Positions 27,591 through 30,965 of a stretch of 30,965 bases of DNA are shown here, piece after piece (the stretch's first letter is position 1; each line of letters starts with the position of its first letter). The stretch is from positions 1-30,965 of IMG/VR virus record IMGVR_UViG_3300021368_002272; one strand, 5' to 3'. The translations under genes were made by a program, and so were the position numbers. Below the pieces are notes generated by a model. That model worked only from the letters and a program-made list of their open reading frames with translations. It was not told the DNA's origin and ran no database searches. The stretch comes from a virus.

Positions 27591-28576
27591 ACCTTTTTCC
27601 ATTCGGTTAGTTTTACTTGTGCTTCTAGTCCTTGATAGGTGTTGAATTCTACCAGAGATTGTACATCATGTCCAGCTACATGCATATCATTTAGATCTTT
27701 TTCTTTGATAGATGGTGGCCAGATCACGATCTCATAACCTTTGTCAATTGCTTTTTGCATTCGATTGATAATCTCTTTATTTCGCCGCTCGTTATCGAAA
27801 ACAAAAACCGCTTCTTTCTCCTTCAAAAGATTCCAATCGATGTCTGCTCCTGCCATGGCAATAGCATTATCAATAAACAAACTGTCAAAGGGTCCTTCGG
27901 TAATGTATACCGTTTTATTAAAATCAATCACATCTAAACCAAAAACTTTTGTTTTAGATTCATCCAGCATAATGGTTATGTATCTAAGTCTGTCTCTGGG
28001 GTTGAGGGATCTTCCTTGGAATCCGAACCATTCGCCAGTTTCATCGATGAACGGGATAACAATGCGAGCATGATCTGTGCCTCTCTCTTCAAAGCATAGT
28101 TTTTGTTCGTTAACCCATGAACAGAATCTTGGGGCGAAATAGAGTCGTCCGAAAAATTCTCTCGGAATTTGTCTATCTTCAAGATACCTCCTAGCAGGAT
28201 GCTCACTATTTAGTTCTTCAATACTTTGAAGACTATTTTTCTTTTTGAAGACAGGTTTCTCAAATTTTGGTTTAGGAACAAACGATCCTTTGCCAGTAGT
28301 TCCCTTTTTATATCTCTCCATAATATATTCATCATGGAGGTCTGGAGCATTGTCCTTCAGAAAATTAGGCAGAGTCCTCCCTACGCCACAGTTATGGCAT
28401 TTGAATACCATGTCCTGCTTAATACGGAAGAAATACCCTCGTGCCTTATTCTTGTGCTTCTGAGAGTCTCCACAATAAGGACATCGAAAGTTATATAAAT
28501 CCTCTTTCTTTCGAGCAAACTTATCCAGTCGCCCAGAAAGAAGATTCACATAATGTACATCAACAAAATTAGACAA
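27587..28576 (-). CDS. 61: DNA primase gp61
   Basis: The product is 329 residues (T4: 342). The N-terminal zinc motif is RCPYCGDSQKHKNKARGYFF, then FKCHNCGVGRT. The TOPRIM core contains VYITEGPFDSLFIDNAIAMA and VFVFDNERRNKEI. It makes RNA primers with the gp41 helicase. The start is a TTG overlapping the previous gene's stop (GTC TAA / TTG TCT AAT); the N-terminus MSNFVDVHYVNLLSGRL supports it. It is first in the gp61-nrdA-nrdB coupled string. Confidence 0.93.
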   Translation of the reverse strand: MSNFVDVHYVNLLSGRLDKFARKKEDLYNFRCPYCGDSQKHKNKARGYFFRIKQDMVFKCHNCGVGRTLPNFLKDNAPDLHDEYIMERYKKGTTGKGSFVPKPKFEKPVFKKKNSLQSIEELNSEHPARRYLEDRQIPREFFGRLYFAPRFCSWVNEQKLCFEERGTDHARIVIPFIDETGEWFGFQGRSLNPRDRLRYITIMLDESKTKVFGLDVIDFNKTVYITEGPFDSLFIDNAIAMAGADIDWNLLKEKEAVFVFDNERRNKEIINRMQKAIDKGYEIVIWPPSIKEKDLNDMHVAGHDVQSLVEFNTYQGLEAQVKLTEWKKV

Positions 28577-29000
28577 TACGCTGGGTTGCCACTGAATCTA
28601 TCATACTCTTTTGAGTAGAGAATGTCAAGGTTTTGTAAATTGGAAATGCAATCTGTGCCACCAGACCTAGCGTTGCTAGTACAGCACCAGCACCAATCAC
28701 AAACCTTTGGTTAGAGTCTACTTTCTTTTGAATTTTATCGATTCTTTCATGAAGAGTTTTATGATTCTTTTCTTCCTGACCCTTCATTTCTTCAATCATT
28801 TTGATAATCAATTTGTCAGATCTATTTGCTTCATCTAAGCGACTCTCATGACGCTCAAGAATAATAGATACCTTATTACTATTGTCAGAAATAGTAGTAA
28901 CAGCACGCTCCAACTTGTCCAACATCTCTTTGGACAGGTCCTCATAGATGTCAAGTTTAGATTCTAGAACTGCTAGTTTGCCGAGACCAAATGCTGCCAT
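28569..29000 (-). CDS. Coiled-coil membrane protein
   Basis: The product is 143 residues. A long coiled coil (about 10-95, heptads such as LDKLERAVTTI and MIEEMKGQEEKNHKTLHERI) precedes one membrane segment (VIGAGAVLATLGLVAQIAFP) and a short tail. Such proteins are conserved in cyanomyoviruses beside gp61 as I recall. Class-III holin or membrane-tethering roles are guesses. It overlaps the gp61 start. Confidence 0.75.
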   Translation of the reverse strand: MAAFGLGKLAVLESKLDIYEDLSKEMLDKLERAVTTISDNSNKVSIILERHESRLDEANRSDKLIIKMIEEMKGQEEKNHKTLHERIDKIQKKVDSNQRFVIGAGAVLATLGLVAQIAFPIYKTLTFSTQKSMIDSVATQRIV

Positions 29001-29001
29001 G

Positions 29002-29415
29002 TCATTTAATATTCTTCATGTGTTTAACTCGCTTATCCATAAAGAATTTTGCTGCGTCAGCAGGCATAACACGCTCAATGTTAATGTCTGCTCTATAACG
29101 AGGGTTAACCAACAATCTCATCTTCTGAGTAAGTTCAGCAAGAGAAGATGCATAAATGATAGTTTCTCCAACCTCCGGGATCGTCACTTTATATTGAAAC
29201 AATCTAGAAGGTTGTCCAGGATTCTCTCTCGATTCTTTTACTTTTACCTTACCACCTGACAGTTTGTTACCAGGCATCACAAGTTTCTTTTCTTCTTTGC
29301 TTCTACGCTTTTTTAACTTACCACGAAAATTCATGACAGGATCAACCCCTGCAACAGGACCAGTGTCCGCTGCAGATCCGCTAAATCCTCCTGTACCGAC
29401 AGTCATCATTGTCAT
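29002..29415 (-). CDS. Conserved cyanophage protein with basic centre
   Basis: The product is 137 residues. The N-terminal GTGGFSGSAADTGPVAGVDP then VMNFRGKLKKRRS, a repeated style in cyanophage/T4-like proteins, precedes a very basic stretch. The C-terminal domain is alpha/beta (KVTIPEVGETIIYASSLAEL). The start overlaps the upstream stop by 4 bases; ATGACAATGATG gives a second possible start two codons on. Virion or assembly role suspected only from style. Confidence 0.7.
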   Translation of the reverse strand: MTMMTVGTGGFSGSAADTGPVAGVDPVMNFRGKLKKRRSKEEKKLVMPGNKLSGGKVKVKESRENPGQPSRLFQYKVTIPEVGETIIYASSLAELTQKMRLLVNPRYRADINIERVMPADAAKFFMDKRVKHMKNIK

Positions 29416-29774
29416 ATCTTCTGAAGGTCCTCTTCTAATTCTGGAATAATACTTATCTCACTAAGTGATCCTATAGGATATTTATTCAAGTACAGCAAAA
29501 AGGTTTTAAGTATTCCCCAATACTGCTGTTCCATGTGATAAAAAAGCAGCGGAGTCGCTGCATCATTAAACACATTATACAAAATTATTAGATGATTTAA
29601 TACAAGATGATATCTTATCTGTTCGCCTCTTAAATATCGCTTGAATAAACGCTTCAAATATTTGAAGCGTTTAATATCTTCATCAAAATCCTCACGAGTA
29701 TGACATTGAGGATTACTATAGTTTTTAATAGCGAACAGGATACAATTATCAGTATTCAGTTCGTCAAAGTTCAT
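29412..29774 (-). CDS. Conserved T4-like hypothetical protein, 120 residues
   Basis: An entirely helical protein, MNFDELNTDNCILFAIKNYS followed by NPQCHTREDFDEDIKRFKYL and LVLNHLIILYNVF. This pattern recurs in T4-like phages from memory; T4 has a homologue without a known role. It lies directly downstream of the Ig-like protein gene. Confidence 0.78.
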   Translation of the reverse strand: MNFDELNTDNCILFAIKNYSNPQCHTREDFDEDIKRFKYLKRLFKRYLRGEQIRYHLVLNHLIILYNVFNDAATPLLFYHMEQQYWGILKTFLLYLNKYPIGSLSEISIIPELEEDLQKI

Positions 29775-29792
29775 TATTCAGTTTGAAATGTA

Positions 29793-30419
29793 TCAGGTTC
29801 CGAAGGTCAGAGTTGCTACTCCGTCAGAAATCACTTCTTCAGTACCACCCGCTGAGGTAATCTTGACGCGATACTTGTAACCGTCCAGAGTGTCAGCAGC
29901 GAGGCCACTGTAAGCAAGAGTTGCGGTCGTGAAGTCTGCATAAGTAATACCCGAATCAGTGTCGGCGGCGATGTCAACCCAACGGACAGTAGCAGCTGCG
30001 GTTTGACGCTGCCACTGATAGGAGAGAGCACCAGGTGTTCCTGTAGTAGCGGTAGTAAGAGTGAATGTACCAGCACCAGAGGAAGAAGTAGAAGCAGCAG
30101 GTTGTGCCGAGATGGTCACTGCCGATGCTACATCTGCTGCGATGGTGTCGTCGCTCAGAGTTTCGTCTGCATTTGCCTCAGGATTGGTGAGGAACATCAG
30201 GTGCTCTGCCTTGTGGCGAGTGTTACCATTATGATCGGTGTATGTTCTATACGCCCACCAACCAGGTGCGGTGATACCGCGACTCTTATTTTCCTCAAGA
30301 CCTGCTTCGGTCTCGTCAACAAAGACAATTGTTTCTGTTGCAGACCCTGCACCGTTACCTCTTGTAAGACCGACAGCGGTCTGGTTATCGGTGGAGTCAA
30401 CTCTTCCGTATAAAGACAT
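29793..30419 (-). CDS. Virion structural protein with Ig-like C-terminal domain
   Basis: The product is 208 residues from the ATG at 30417-30419 (MSLYGRVDSTDNQTAVGLTR), which has CGGAG 5 bases upstream and a TATAAATA late box at 30449-30456. A start 24 codons earlier would lie upstream of that transcript. The N-terminal domain contains APGWWAYRTYTDHNGNTRHK, a conserved cyanophage virion segment as I recall. From about residue 100 an Ig/PKD-like domain follows (GALSYQWQRQTAAATVRWVD, Y-x-Y-RVKITSAGG). Ig-like domains on virions often bind surface sugars. Confidence 0.75.
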   Translation of the reverse strand: MSLYGRVDSTDNQTAVGLTRGNGAGSATETIVFVDETEAGLEENKSRGITAPGWWAYRTYTDHNGNTRHKAEHLMFLTNPEANADETLSDDTIAADVASAVTISAQPAASTSSSGAGTFTLTTATTGTPGALSYQWQRQTAAATVRWVDIAADTDSGITYADFTTATLAYSGLAADTLDGYKYRVKITSAGGTEEVISDGVATLTFGT

Positions 30420-30448
30420 TGTTTCTCCGACGTTGTATTCCGTATCTT

Positions 30449-30456
30449 TATTTATA
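30449..30456 (-). promoter_or_regulatory. Late promoter box TATAAATA
   Basis: The minus strand TTGATATAAATAAAGAT is an exact T4-type late box. The predicted start point, about 20 bases before the 30419 ATG, settles the start of the Ig-like gene. Confidence 0.75.
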
Positions 30457-30660
30457 TCAAGCAGACTCTCTAGTCTTAATAGACTTTTCAACTACTGCAA
30501 GCAGCTGATCGTCCATTTCAGTCTTAGTGAGTGCTACTGCTTTCTTGAGAATGATTAAACAAATTTCAATCAACTTCTCACCAAGTTCCTCGTTTTCGGG
30601 GATCCTGGCAACAGCATCAGAAATAATTTTTGATGCTAAGGGTAGAAGGAAACTTAACAT
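30457..30660 (-). CDS. Conserved small helical protein, 67 residues
   Basis: ATG at 30658-30660: MLSFLLPLASKIISDAVARI followed by PENEELGEKLIEICLIILKK. A start four codons earlier is possible. A hydrophobic N-terminal helix and amphipathic C-terminal helices suggest membrane association. From memory it is conserved in cyanomyoviruses; function unknown. Confidence 0.7.
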   Translation of the reverse strand: MLSFLLPLASKIISDAVARIPENEELGEKLIEICLIILKKAVALTKTEMDDQLLAVVEKSIKTRESA

Positions 30661-30712
30661 GATTAGTTCCAATAGGGATCAATCTATATAGGAATCTAAT
30701 ATCTTTTCTTCT

Positions 30713-30965
30713 TTAGTCCCCCTGATAACGACCTTGACCATAACCATATGGATCTTTTTTAGGTGCTCTCTTGTCAGAAAGTTTTCTCTTGATCTTATCA
30801 ACTGGAGTAGGTTCAGTCTTGAACTTAGGTTTAGCACCCTTCTCCTTCTTCTTACCCTGAGGTTGGATCGCCTTCTTTCTAGATGACATTGCACCACCGG
30901 TAGGTCTCATCATCTTCTGCATTGATTTCCCTACTTCAGATCTACCTTCGCCGCCCTTCTCAGAA
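30713..30965 (-). CDS. Basic protein, C-terminal part only (N-terminus outside window)
   Basis: The frame is open to the window edge (84 codons before the stop), so the true start lies beyond 30965; an internal ATG at 30922 is an alternative. The visible sequence is Lys/Arg/Pro-rich (KKAIQPQGKKKEKGAKPKFK) with an EKGGEGRSEVGKSM stretch upstream, and ends YGYGQGRYQGD. It looks disordered and could bind DNA or act as a head scaffold component. Not identified. Confidence 0.55.
   Translation of the reverse strand, partial: SEKGGEGRSEVGKSMQKMMRPTGGAMSSRKKAIQPQGKKKEKGAKPKFKTEPTPVDKIKRKLSDKRAPKKDPYGYGQGRYQGD

Noticed and set aside
30679-30897. 72-codon Arg-rich minus-strand frame
   Set aside because: Out-of-frame reading of the Lys-rich C-terminal gene (30713-30965); arginine richness is a by-product of AAG/AGA runs.
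1-30965. CRISPR arrays, insertion sequences, rRNA
   Set aside because: No regularly spaced direct repeats, transposase motifs, terminal inverted repeats or rRNA-like sequence were seen.

Overview
The window is part of the genome of a T4-like cyanomyovirus, most likely one infecting marine Synechococcus. The evidence is the mix of T4 core genes (gp4, gp48, gp53, a gp26-like protein, gp32, gp59, gp33, gp61, NrdA/NrdB) with cyanophage auxiliary genes (psbA, two hli genes, talC, phoH, thyX, glutaredoxin, a DUF4278-like protein). T4-type late promoter boxes (TATAAATA or CTAAATA) also recur throughout. All family assignments come from reading motifs and from memory; no database was searched.

Layout. 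(1) 1-6260, minus strand: tail and head morphogenesis. In transcription order this is gp4, a tail-tube-like protein, a gp26-like protein, a 61-codon ORF in the -1 frame, and a very long tape-measure-like protein that runs off the window. The long protein carries a lytic transglycosylase-like domain, an EF-hand loop and a zinc amidase domain. (2) 6309-8548 is the only plus-strand block: gp48, gp53 and a small gene, closed by hairpin terminators. (3) 8609-14777, minus strand: a secreted glycine-zipper protein, then the replication and late-transcription cluster gp32, a small gene, gp59, gp33, a RecB-like nuclease, PhoH, an FmdB-like protein, ThyX and small conserved genes. (4) 14793-21252: auxiliary cassettes, namely glutaredoxin, a small outer-membrane-type protein, tiny genes, psbA, an exported lysozyme, two hli genes, two tandem 2OG-Fe(II) oxygenase-like genes and small unknowns. 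Several have their own consensus sigma70 promoter and hairpin terminator. (5) 21293-23936: a tRNA-Arg(TCT) overlapped by a small ORF, a GIY-YIG-like nuclease, talC and a string of genes of about 50 codons. (6) 23938-28576: the nucleotide and primer module gp61, nrdA, nrdB and partners, joined by overlapping start and stop codons. (7) 28569-30965: a coiled-coil membrane protein, conserved small proteins, an Ig-like structural protein and a truncated basic protein.

How the genes work together. NrdA/NrdB, glutaredoxin, ThyX and TalC supply deoxynucleotides and reducing power. D1 and the Hli proteins keep photosystem II working during infection. gp61, gp59, gp32 and the nuclease replicate and repair DNA. 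gp33 switches on late genes. The tail genes build the baseplate, tube and cell-wall-penetrating machinery.

The most interesting observations are: a textbook -1 slippery heptamer (T_TTT_TTC) at the end of the gp26-like gene that fuses it to the next ORF just before the tape-measure-like gene, as in lambda G/GT; two cell-wall hydrolase domains and an EF-hand loop on that tape-measure-like protein; terminator hairpins that contain the -35 box of the next gene; a protein gene whose 3' end lies inside a tRNA; and a set of genes of 31-57 codons that are easily missed.
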